A stretch of 64,000 nucleotides of DNA from Alcaligenaceae bacterium (GTDB lineage Bacteria; Pseudomonadota; Gammaproteobacteria; Burkholderiales; Burkholderiaceae_B). Positions within the stretch are counted from its first letter, which is position 1, and every line of letters begins with the position of its first letter. The translations under genes and the position numbers were made by a program. This document shows, in pieces, positions 9,582 to 16,764 of this stretch. Location of the stretch: contig JACCET010000001.1 of assembly GCA_013416405.1 (NCBI GenBank), forward strand, positions 1-64,000. The letters are read 5' to 3'. Below the pieces are notes generated by a model that was not told the DNA's origin, made no database searches, and saw only the letters and a list, made by a program, of their open reading frames with translations.

Positions 9582-11147
9582 ATGGAAAATATGGTCGATC
9601 CCATCGTAATTGCCAAAAATGATCAGACGCAATCCACGTTGCTGCCCAAGCTGGCCAACCGGCATGGATGTATCACCGGGGCCACCGGTACCGGCAAGAC
9701 GGTTACGCTGCAGGTGCTGGCCGAATCGTTCTCGCGCATGGGCACACCGGTCTTCATGGCCGACGTCAAAGGTGACCTTAGCGGCATTTCGCAAGCCGCC
9801 GTACCCAACCCCAAGCTGCAAGAGCGCCTGAGCAATCTGGGCCTGCCCGAACCGGTATGGGGCGCCAGCCCTGTTGTGTTCTGGGATATCTTCGGCGAGC
9901 AAGGGCATCCCGTGCGTGCCACGGTCTCTGATATGGGGCCTTTGCTGCTGGCACGCATGCTGGAGCTGAACGATACGCAAGAAGGCGTACTAAGCCTGGT
10001 GTTCAAGGTGGCCGACGACGAAGGCCAACTGCTGCTGGACCTGAAAGACTTGCGTGCCATGCTGCAAAACGTGGGCGATCGCTCGTCCGATCTGCGCACA
10101 CGCTACGGCAATGTCTCGTCGGCGTCCATAGGCGCCATACAGCGCAGCTTGTTGCGCCTGGAGTCGCAAGGGGCCAATCAGTTCTTTGGCGAACCCATGC
10201 TCGACATTTTCGACTGGATGCGAACCGACGCAAAGGGGCAGGGCATAGTCAATATCCTGGCGGCCGATAAGCTCATGCAGGCGCCGCGCCTATATGCCGT
10301 TTTCCTGCTCTGGATGCTGGCCGACCTGTATGAAGGCCTGCCCGAAGTGGGCGATCCCGAAAAACCCAAGTTTGTGTTCTTTTTTGACGAAGCTCATTTG
10401 CTGTTCAACGATGCGCCCAAAGCGCTGCTCGAAAAGATAGAGCAGGTTGTACGGCTGGTGCGCTCCAAAGGGGTAGGCGTTTACTTCGTCACGCAGAACC
10501 CGCTGGACATTCCCGATACCGTATTGGGCCAGTTGGGTAACCGTGTTCAGCATGCTTTGCGGGCATTTACGCCGCGCGACCAGAAGGCCGTCAGAACGGC
10601 GGCCCAGACCATGCGCCCCAATCCAGGCCTGGATATCGAGGCGGCCATTACCGAGCTGGGCGTGGGCGAGGCCCTGGTGTCCATGCTTGATGCCAAAGGC
10701 AGGCCTACGGTTACCGAGCGGGTCTGGATGGTTGCGCCGGGCAGCCGCATAGGCCCGGCTAGCGAAGTCGAGCGCCAGGCGTTACGATCAGCCTCTTTGC
10801 TTGGCGCCAAGTACGACAAGATGGTCGATCGGGAATCCGCCTACGAAGTTCTGCAAAAGCGCGCTGGTATAGCCGCGCAGGAAGCGGCCCAGGAAGCGGC
10901 TGACAAAGCTGCGCAAGACGCCGAGCAGGCTGCCGCTACCGCTGCCAAGACCAGCGGTAGCGGCAAGCAGGAAGAAGATTCGGGACTGATGGGCGATGTC
11001 AGCGATTTTCTTTTCGGCTCTACCGGACCGCGTGGTGGTCGGCGTGACGGGGTGGTGCAGTCCGCCGTGAAAAGTGCCGTGCGCAGTACGGCAACGCAGC
11101 TTTTGCGTGGCGTGCTGGGTTCGCTGATAGGCAGCAAGCGCCGTTGA
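9582..11147 (+). CDS. HerA-like helicase/ATPase (DUF853)
   Basis: Large P-loop ATPase of the HerA/FtsK group (DUF853, YjgR-like), about 521 residues. Walker A is GATGTGKT near residue 35, Walker B is [13 protein letters not shown] near 265, and [12 protein letters not shown] follows. The C-terminus has a coiled, alanine-rich stretch and a glycine/arginine-rich end. It probably moves or remodels DNA, but the biological role of this subfamily is not settled. Starts at 9582 and 9591 are both possible; earlier GTG codons give an extension not seen in relatives. It stands alone, divergent from yebC. Confidence 0.88.
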   Translation: MENMVDPIVIAKNDQTQSTLLPKLANRHGCITGATGTGKTVTLQVLAESFSRMGTPVFMADVKGDLSGISQAAVPNPKLQERLSNLGLPEPVWGASPVVFWDIFGEQGHPVRATVSDMGPLLLARMLELNDTQEGVLSLVFKVADDEGQLLLDLKDLRAMLQNVGDRSSDLRTRYGNVSSASIGAIQRSLLRLESQGANQFFGEPMLDIFDWMRTDAKGQGIVNILAADKLMQAPRLYAVFLLWMLADLYEGLPEVGDPEKPKFVFFFDEAHLLFNDAPKALLEKIEQVVRLVRSKGVGVYFVTQNPLDIPDTVLGQLGNRVQHALRAFTPRDQKAVRTAAQTMRPNPGLDIEAAITELGVGEALVSMLDAKGRPTVTERVWMVAPGSRIGPASEVERQALRSASLLGAKYDKMVDRESAYEVLQKRAGIAAQEAAQEAADKAAQDAEQAAATAAKTSGSGKQEEDSGLMGDVSDFLFGSTGPRGGRRDGVVQSAVKSAVRSTATQLLRGVLGSLIGSKRR

Positions 11148-11216
11148 TCTGGGTATCATGCATCATGATTGAACAACAGATATTGAACAATTTAACGATA
11201 GGACACAGGAGAAAAA

Positions 11217-12284
11217 ATGTCTAAGTCTCACAAAATCGCAGTCATTGCGGGCGATGGTATCGGCAAGGAGGTCATGCCCGAAGGACTGCGAGTGCTGGAT
11301 GCCGTGTCTGCGCGCCATGGTATTAAGCTGGACTGGGATGTGCTCGATTGGAGTACTGATTACTACGCCAAGCATGGCCGCATGATGCCCGAGGACTGGA
11401 AGGCGCGCATAGGTGGGCACGAGGCGATTTTCTTCGGTGCTATCGGCTGGCCCGATATCGCACCTGATCACATAGTGCTGTGGGAATCGCTGTTCAAATT
11501 CCGGCGCGAGTTCGACCAATACATCAATTTGCGTCCGGTGCGCCTGATGCCTGGTGTCAAGTCGCCGCTGGTGGATCGCAAGCCCGGCGACATCGATTTC
11601 TTCATCGTGCGTGAAAACACCGAAGGCGAATACTCCAACAGCGGCGGCATTCTGTTCGAGGGTACCGAACGTGAAGTCGTCATTCAGGAAAGCGTCTACA
11701 CGCGTGTCGGCGCCGACCGAGTCCTGAAGTTTGCCTTTGAATTGGCGCAAAAGCGCGGCAAGCACCTGACGGCCGCCACCAAGTCCAACGGCATCTCCAT
11801 TTCCATGCCTTGGTGGGACAGTCGTGTGGCCGAGGTCAGCAAACAGTATCCTGACGTGCAATGGGACAAATTTCATATCGATATTCTGTGCGCGCACTTT
11901 GTGCAGCGCCCCGACTTTTTCGACGTGGTGGTGGCCTCCAATCTGTTCGGCGACATTTTGTCCGACCTGGGGCCGGCCTGCACAGGCACCATCGGCATTG
12001 CGCCTTCGGCCAACCTGAATCCTGAGCGCAAGTTTCCGTCCTTGTTCGAGCCGGTGCACGGTTCGGCCCCCGATATCGCCGGCAAAGGCTTGGCCAATCC
12101 CATAGGGCAAATCTGGAGCGGCGCCCTGATGCTGGATTTCCTGGGTTACCCGGAAGCGTCAGCTCAGGTCGTCAAGGCCATAGAAACAGTGCTGGAGCAC
12201 GGGCCGCGCACCCCCGATATGGGTGGCAAGGCCAGCACACAGGAAGTCGGCAAGGCCGTGGCCGAGCAGATCGCCAAGGGGTAG
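11217..12284 (+). CDS. tartrate dehydrogenase / D-malate dehydrogenase
   Basis: NAD-dependent beta-decarboxylating dehydrogenase of 355 residues, in the tartrate/D-malate branch of the isopropylmalate dehydrogenase superfamily. Seen: AVIAGDGIGKEVMPEGLRVL at the N-terminus, the substrate-binding NLRPVRLMPG, active-site ENTEGEYSNSGG, and the metal/NAD-binding DVVVASNLFGDILSDLGPA with SAPDIAGKGLANPIG. The RBS AGGAGAAAAA precedes the ATG. It is monocistronic, closed by a strong terminator. Which of tartrate, D-malate or meso-tartrate it prefers cannot be read from sequence. Confidence 0.92.
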   Translation: MSKSHKIAVIAGDGIGKEVMPEGLRVLDAVSARHGIKLDWDVLDWSTDYYAKHGRMMPEDWKARIGGHEAIFFGAIGWPDIAPDHIVLWESLFKFRREFDQYINLRPVRLMPGVKSPLVDRKPGDIDFFIVRENTEGEYSNSGGILFEGTEREVVIQESVYTRVGADRVLKFAFELAQKRGKHLTAATKSNGISISMPWWDSRVAEVSKQYPDVQWDKFHIDILCAHFVQRPDFFDVVVASNLFGDILSDLGPACTGTIGIAPSANLNPERKFPSLFEPVHGSAPDIAGKGLANPIGQIWSGALMLDFLGYPEASAQVVKAIETVLEHGPRTPDMGGKASTQEVGKAVAEQIAKG

Positions 12285-12301
12285 TTTTTCGCATATCGCG
12301 G

Positions 12302-12346
12302 GCCCCCAATTTCTCAGACAATGTCTGGGAAATTGGGGGCTTTTTT
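12302..12346 (+). terminator. rho-independent terminator after tartrate dehydrogenase
   Basis: GCCCCCAATTTC (12302-12313) pairs with AATTGGGGGC (12331-12340), with further pairing TCAGACA/TCTGGGA towards the loop, and six T follow. It is a long, nearly perfect hairpin 17 nt after the stop codon, and it insulates the toxin-antitoxin islet downstream. Confidence 0.9.
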
Positions 12347-12420
12347 CGCTTTTTTCAGTAGAACAGTCTTAAACAAATAGTCATGCTGAAAGGTGGCGTT
12401 AAAGGTAAGAACTTATCAGC

Positions 12421-12467
12421 GTTGTCGACTTTGACAACACCCTTTGAGTGTTGGCATAATGGACAAC
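12421..12467 (+). promoter_or_regulatory. TumE/TumA promoter with operator half-sites
   Basis: TTGACA at 12431-12436 and CATAAT at 12455-12460 are separated by 18 nt. Superimposed are GTTGTC (12421-12426), GACAAC (12433-12438) and a third half-site GACAAC (12462-12467), plus a second inverted pair AACAC/GTGTT (12436-12440, 12448-12452). This fits an autoregulated toxin-antitoxin promoter. The -10 hexamer overlaps the apparent toxin ATG at 12459, so either the true toxin start is further downstream or another promoter is used. Confidence 0.55.
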
Positions 12468-12767
12468 ATAAAAGCTCAGCTTATCCACGACTTCAAGGGC
12501 GTGACCCCAGAAGGTGGGATTGTTCAGATGGTTATCTGGAAGGTGCCAGCCCCTGTCCCGCCAACAAGTCACGGCTTCAAATACAGGTTGGTATATGTCA
12601 TGAACGGTAAGCGGGTCGTTGGGTACGACAATGAGCGTGGCAAGGGCGACCACTGCCATCTTGATGGCGCAGAGTACACCTATGAGTTCTCTACCCTGGA
12701 GCAGTTGATCGAAGACTTCATCTCTGAGGTCGAGATGCGGAGGAAACGACGATGGAAAGAAAGCTGA
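12459..12767 (+). CDS. TumE-family toxin (DUF6516)
   Basis: Small protein of 102 residues resembling the TumE/DUF6516 toxin family. It has an N-terminal KAQLIHDFKG, a basic beta-rich centre (YRLVYVMNGKRVVGYDNERGKGDHCHLDG) and a C-terminal helix LEQLIEDFISEVE. The GDHCHL segment is typical of these proteins. The 3' end overlaps the next gene, a HVO_A0114-type DNA-binding protein, by 16 nt, matching the usual toxin-first order. The target is not known from sequence. The pair lies between two housekeeping genes and looks like an inserted islet. Confidence 0.75.
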   Translation: MDNIKAQLIHDFKGVTPEGGIVQMVIWKVPAPVPPTSHGFKYRLVYVMNGKRVVGYDNERGKGDHCHLDGAEYTYEFSTLEQLIEDFISEVEMRRKRRWKES

Positions 12768-13120
12768 TTATCACCACCAAAAGTGATTGGAAGACCGCTC
12801 TTCGTAGCGCCGGTTCCATGGCATCTGTGGGCTTACAACATGGAAAATATCAAGGCGAAGCTCTGAACTTTGAAACGCCCGGTGATTTTTTCGTGCATCT
12901 CACCCCCAACCGTTGGGCGATGATTTCCGAAATGCAAGGTGCCGGTGAGGTCGGGGTGCGCGAGTTGGGGCGCCGACTAGGTAGAGATGTAAAGAGAGTA
13001 CATGAAGATGCTGCCGCTTTGGTTGAGCTGGGCTTGCTGCAGCGGTCCGAGTCCGGCGCACTGATCTGCCCGTATACCGACATCCATGTGGATATGCACA
13101 TGGTGAAGAAAGCGGCATAG
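12752..13120 (+). CDS. HVO_A0114-type winged-helix antitoxin (TumA partner)
   Basis: Protein of 122 residues with a winged helix: WAMISEMQGAGEVGVRELGRRLGRDVKRVHEDAAALVELGLLQ at about 50-92, then a short wing and C-terminal strand. This is the putative DNA-binding partner found next to TumE toxins; it probably represses the shared promoter and neutralises the toxin. A good RBS (GGAGGAAAC) lies inside the end of the toxin gene, and the reading frames overlap by 16 nt. Both genes appear intact. Confidence 0.75.
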   Translation: MERKLIITTKSDWKTALRSAGSMASVGLQHGKYQGEALNFETPGDFFVHLTPNRWAMISEMQGAGEVGVRELGRRLGRDVKRVHEDAAALVELGLLQRSESGALICPYTDIHVDMHMVKKAA

Positions 13121-13134
13121 GAAGGGTAACGCGA

Positions 13135-14001
13135 TCAGGCCGGCTTCTTGTCGGCCTTGCGCAGCCCCGACCAGACGATGGCGCTGATCATCAGGATACC
13201 GCCCAGCACGGCACGCATGCCGGGATACTGGGCGAACAATATGGCCGCGAACACAATGGCATAAACCGGTTCCAGCGCAATCACGATGCCCGCGCTACGG
13301 GCTTGCAGCACCATCAGGCTCGATACCAGCAAAAAGTGCGATAACGCCGTGCACATTACCCCCAGCACGGCCAGCCAGACCCAGTCCATGGTACCCAACT
13401 GGCCGATGGCGGATAGGGAAAATGGCAAGGTCAGCAGGGCAACGAACAGATTTTCCCAGCAGGCCACCTTGTGTGCCGGAATATGCGTGGCCGCGCGTCG
13501 GTTGATCAGCGTAAATGCGGCGAAGGAAAGCCCCGACAGCAAGGCCCAAAGCAAGCCTATCGTGGCATCATCCTGGAAATTGAACGACGGCGTAACCAGG
13601 ACCAGTCCCAGCGTTACCAGCAGCAGGATCAACCATTCGCTGGCGCTGACTTTTTCTTTCAGAAGAAAGTATTCGCCCAGCGTAATGAAGGCGGGAAAAC
13701 TGGCAAAGCCCAGGGTGGCGATGGCCACGCCACTGATCTTGACGGCAATGAAGAAGGTGACCCAGTGCACCGCCAGCATGGCGCCGGCGACAGCGAGTAT
13801 GCCCAGGTCGCGCGCCGTGATGCCCCGGATGGGTGAAGCGCCCTGGTAGCGGATGAAGGCCAGCAGCGCGATTACGGCGAAGCAGGCGCGGCCGGCCGTG
13901 ATGACCATGGCGTTGGCCTGGATCAGCTCGCCGAATATGCCCGTAAGGCCAAACAACACGGCGGCGATATGAATCGAAAAAAGAGCACGTTGTCGATTCA
14001 T
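13135..14001 (-). CDS. EamA/DMT-superfamily transporter
   Basis: Inner-membrane permease of 288 residues with about ten transmembrane segments in two EamA repeats (residues about 5-135 and 150-280). The PF-type ends (FASFPAFITLGEYFLLKEKVSASEWL and ALEPVYAIVFAAILF) are characteristic. It is likely a metabolite or amino-acid exporter with unknown substrate. Downstream of the TumE/TumA pair in the opposite direction, it is divergently transcribed from the quinone oxidoreductase gene at 14081. Confidence 0.88.
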   Translation of the reverse strand: MNRQRALFSIHIAAVLFGLTGIFGELIQANAMVITAGRACFAVIALLAFIRYQGASPIRGITARDLGILAVAGAMLAVHWVTFFIAVKISGVAIATLGFASFPAFITLGEYFLLKEKVSASEWLILLLVTLGLVLVTPSFNFQDDATIGLLWALLSGLSFAAFTLINRRAATHIPAHKVACWENLFVALLTLPFSLSAIGQLGTMDWVWLAVLGVMCTALSHFLLVSSLMVLQARSAGIVIALEPVYAIVFAAILFAQYPGMRAVLGGILMISAIVWSGLRKADKKPA

Positions 14002-14080
14002 ATATTACGATACGCGGAGGCAATTAAGATTTAAACTAGGCGCTGTCGAGCAAGCATCACATTTACGCAAGGAGTCTGTC

Positions 14081-15067
14081 TTGGAAACCCAGGTCAAAGC
14101 AATACGCATCGAAAAAAACGGTGGCCCCGAGGTACTGCAACTTGTATCGGTACAGGTTCCGTCACCCCAGGAAAACGAAGTCACTATACGCCAAAAAGCG
14201 GTAGGCCTTAATTTTATCGATATTTACTGCCGTAGTGGCTTGTATGCCCATCCCTTGCCGCATGGCCTGGGCTTTGAAGCCTCGGGTGTGGTCGAAGCCG
14301 TGGGTGCAGGCGTTAAGCACCTGAAAGTGGGTGATCGCGTCGCGTATGGCCAAAGCCCCTTGGGCGCCTATGCCGAAGCGCGCAATGTGCCGGCTGACCG
14401 TGTGGTAAAGATTCCCAAGGGCGTCAGTTTCGAGCAGGCCGCTGCCATCATGCTCAAAGGTCTGACCGTACAGTATCTGTTCCGGCAAACCTACCGCCTG
14501 CAGGGCGGCGAAACCATTCTGTTCCATGCGGCCGCCGGCGGCGTGGGCCTGATCGCCTGCCAGTGGGCCAAGGCTCTGGGCGTCAAGCTTATCGGCACCG
14601 CCTCCACACCCGAAAAAGCCGCGCTGGCCAAAGCCAACGGCGCCTGGGAAGTTATAGACTACTCGCGTGAAAACGTGGTCGAGCGCGTCAAGGAACTGAC
14701 CAACGGCAAAAAAGTGCCCGTAGTCTATGACGGAGTGGGGCAGGATACCTGGACCACCTCGCTCGACTGCCTGGAGCCACGCGGCCTGATGGTCAGCTTC
14801 GGCAACGCCTCGGGTCCGGTCAACGGCGTCAATCTGGGTGTGCTCGCCAGCAAGGGTTCCTTGTTCGTGACCCGTCCCACACTGGGCACGCACGTTTCCA
14901 CGCTGGCAAAAATGAAAGCTGCCTCCACCGAGATGTTCGATCTGGTTTCCAAGAAAAAGATCGACATCACCATAGGTCAGCGCTTTCCGCTGGAAGCGGC
15001 TGCCGACGCCCAGGAAGCCCTGGCCGGACGCAAGACGGTGGGTGCCACGATACTTACGCTTGATTAG
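14081..15067 (+). CDS. NADPH:quinone oxidoreductase
   Basis: Medium-chain dehydrogenase/reductase of 328 residues, closer than the 953-1933 protein to E. coli QorA. Seen: KAVGLNFIDIYCRSGLY, GFEASGVVEAVG, and the NADPH-binding LFHAAAGGVGLIACQWAKALG. The catalytic zinc ligands are absent. The start is a TTG at 14081, supported by AAGGAG six bases upstream and by homology beginning there; no ATG fits. It has cytosolic reductase activity on quinones, possibly against oxidative stress. Confidence 0.92.
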   Translation: METQVKAIRIEKNGGPEVLQLVSVQVPSPQENEVTIRQKAVGLNFIDIYCRSGLYAHPLPHGLGFEASGVVEAVGAGVKHLKVGDRVAYGQSPLGAYAEARNVPADRVVKIPKGVSFEQAAAIMLKGLTVQYLFRQTYRLQGGETILFHAAAGGVGLIACQWAKALGVKLIGTASTPEKAALAKANGAWEVIDYSRENVVERVKELTNGKKVPVVYDGVGQDTWTTSLDCLEPRGLMVSFGNASGPVNGVNLGVLASKGSLFVTRPTLGTHVSTLAKMKAASTEMFDLVSKKKIDITIGQRFPLEAAADAQEALAGRKTVGATILTLD

Positions 15068-15096
15068 TTGCCGTCGCCAGTCGCCGATAACACTTA

Positions 15097-15726
15097 TTAG
15101 GAAAGAGGCGCCTGGCGCAGATCGGCAACGTTAATTGTCTGGGCTTCGCAGGCCTTCACGAACTGTGGGTCGTGGCTGGCGAACAGTACGACCTTGTCTT
15201 GTGACCAGATCCTGAACTGTTCGGCCAGCACCGTGATGGCTTGCTTGTCCAGGCCGCTGCTGGGGCCGTCAGCAATGATGACCGCCGGATCGCCCAGCGC
15301 AGCCGCCGCCAGGAATACCTTGCGGCGCGTGCCGGTGGACATTTGCTCGAAGCGCTTGTCCAGATGCGGTTCCAGCCCCAGCCGGTAGGCCAGGTTCAGT
15401 ACGGCATCATCCACCTGCGTGTGCTTTTCTGCAGCGGCCTGCTCAAGCAGGCCGCGCCCGGTCTGCTCCGGAAATGCCATGCAATTGTCGGGCACACAGG
15501 CCAGGCGGGCCGTGGCCTGCAGCGACGTCTGCTTTAGCGAATGCCCATCTATCCAGACGTCGCCCGCATCAGGGGTGACAAGGCCCGCGATAATGCCCAG
15601 CAAGCTGGATTTCCCAGTGCTTTCTTCTTCGCATAGCGCCATACATCCAGGGCTGAAGGTATAAGTCAGACCCTGGAAGATGAAATGGTCGCCATAGCGT
15701 TTGGCAAGATTCTCGATACGCAGCAT
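15097..15726 (-). CDS. orphan ABC-type ATPase with degenerate motifs
   Basis: Protein of 209 residues with the fold of an ABC ATP-binding subunit, resembling CcmA-type proteins, but with damaged catalytic motifs. Walker A reads EEESTGKS (residues 33-40) in place of GxxGxGK[ST]; the ABC signature reads MSTGTRRK; and Walker B ends IIADGPSSGLD, so the catalytic glutamate is a glycine. The H-loop (FASHDPQF) survives. No permease gene adjoins it. It may bind but not efficiently hydrolyse ATP, or be decaying. The gene ends 9 nt upstream-side of fbp and could be transcribed with it. Confidence 0.8.
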   Translation of the reverse strand: MLRIENLAKRYGDHFIFQGLTYTFSPGCMALCEEESTGKSSLLGIIAGLVTPDAGDVWIDGHSLKQTSLQATARLACVPDNCMAFPEQTGRGLLEQAAAEKHTQVDDAVLNLAYRLGLEPHLDKRFEQMSTGTRRKVFLAAAALGDPAVIIADGPSSGLDKQAITVLAEQFRIWSQDKVVLFASHDPQFVKACEAQTINVADLRQAPLS

Positions 15727-15735
15727 GCCGGAAGC

Positions 15736-16746
15736 TTATGCCTGTGCGTGATACTTTTGCACGCGTTCGACTTCTTCCTTTGAACCCAGCACCACGCCTA
15801 TGCGCTGGTGCAGGGCCGTGGGTTGCACATCCAGAATGCGCTGGTTGCCGTCTATGGCCATGCCCCCGGCCTGTTCCACAATGAAGCTCATGGGGTTGGC
15901 TTCATACATCAGGCGCAGCTTGCCCGCTTTGCCGGAGGGGCGTTCATCGCGCGGGTACATGAAGATCCCGCCCCGTGTCAGGATGCGATGCACATCGGCT
16001 ACCATGGAAGCAATCCAGCGCATGTTGTAGTCTTTCTTCAAAGGCCCTGTCTGGCCGGACAAGCAGTCGTCAATGTAGCGTTTGACCGGGGCTTCCCAGT
16101 GGCGCATGTTCGACATATTGATGGCGAACTCGGACGTCTGTTCGGGAATCTTCATATCTTCGTTGGTCAGCACCCAGGAACCCATTTCGCGATCCAGCGT
16201 GAAGCTGACCACACCAGTGCCCACGGTCAGGATCAGCATGGCTTGCGGGCCATAAACAGCGTAGCCTGCGGCCACCTGCTGCGAGCCGGGCTGCAGGAAG
16301 TCCTGCTCTTCCACATCCCTGCCAGAAGTCTGATGCGGTGCGTGCAGCACCGAAAATATGGTGCCTATGGATACATTCACATCGATGTTCGACGATCCAT
16401 CCAGGGGATCGAACAGCAACAGGTATTCGCCTTTGGGATAGCGGTTGGGAATGCGGTGTATGGTTTCCATTTCCTCGGACGCCATGGCTGCCAAGTGGCC
16501 GCCCCATTCGTTGGCCTCAAGCAAAACTTCGTTCGACATCACGTCGAGCTTCTTTTGCACTTCGCCCTGAACGTTCTCGGTTTCCAGGCTGCCCAGCACG
16601 CCGCCCAGGGCGCCTTTGCTGACGGCATGGTTGATGGTCTTGCAGGCGCGCGCCACGGTTTCTATCAGCAGGCGGACTTCAGCCGAGACCGCTTTCTTTT
16701 GTCTTTGTTGTTCAACCAGATACTGGGTCAGTGTTTTACGTGTCAT
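15736..16746 (-). CDS. fbp: fructose-1,6-bisphosphatase class I
   Basis: Gluconeogenic enzyme of 336 residues. Seen: the metal-site [23 protein letters not shown] block at about 115-137, a [16 protein letters not shown] stretch, and the sugar-phosphate site GGIFMYPRD with [20 protein letters not shown]. Length and motifs are typical of proteobacterial class I enzymes. It lies 18 nt downstream of pepN in the same direction, as in other Alcaligenaceae, and probably shares its transcript. Confidence 0.96.
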   Translation of the reverse strand: MTRKTLTQYLVEQQRQKKAVSAEVRLLIETVARACKTINHAVSKGALGGVLGSLETENVQGEVQKKLDVMSNEVLLEANEWGGHLAAMASEEMETIHRIPNRYPKGEYLLLFDPLDGSSNIDVNVSIGTIFSVLHAPHQTSGRDVEEQDFLQPGSQQVAAGYAVYGPQAMLILTVGTGVVSFTLDREMGSWVLTNEDMKIPEQTSEFAINMSNMRHWEAPVKRYIDDCLSGQTGPLKKDYNMRWIASMVADVHRILTRGGIFMYPRDERPSGKAGKLRLMYEANPMSFIVEQAGGMAIDGNQRILDVQPTALHQRIGVVLGSKEEVERVQKYHAQA

Positions 16747-16764
16747 GAATGAATGCTCCGGAGA

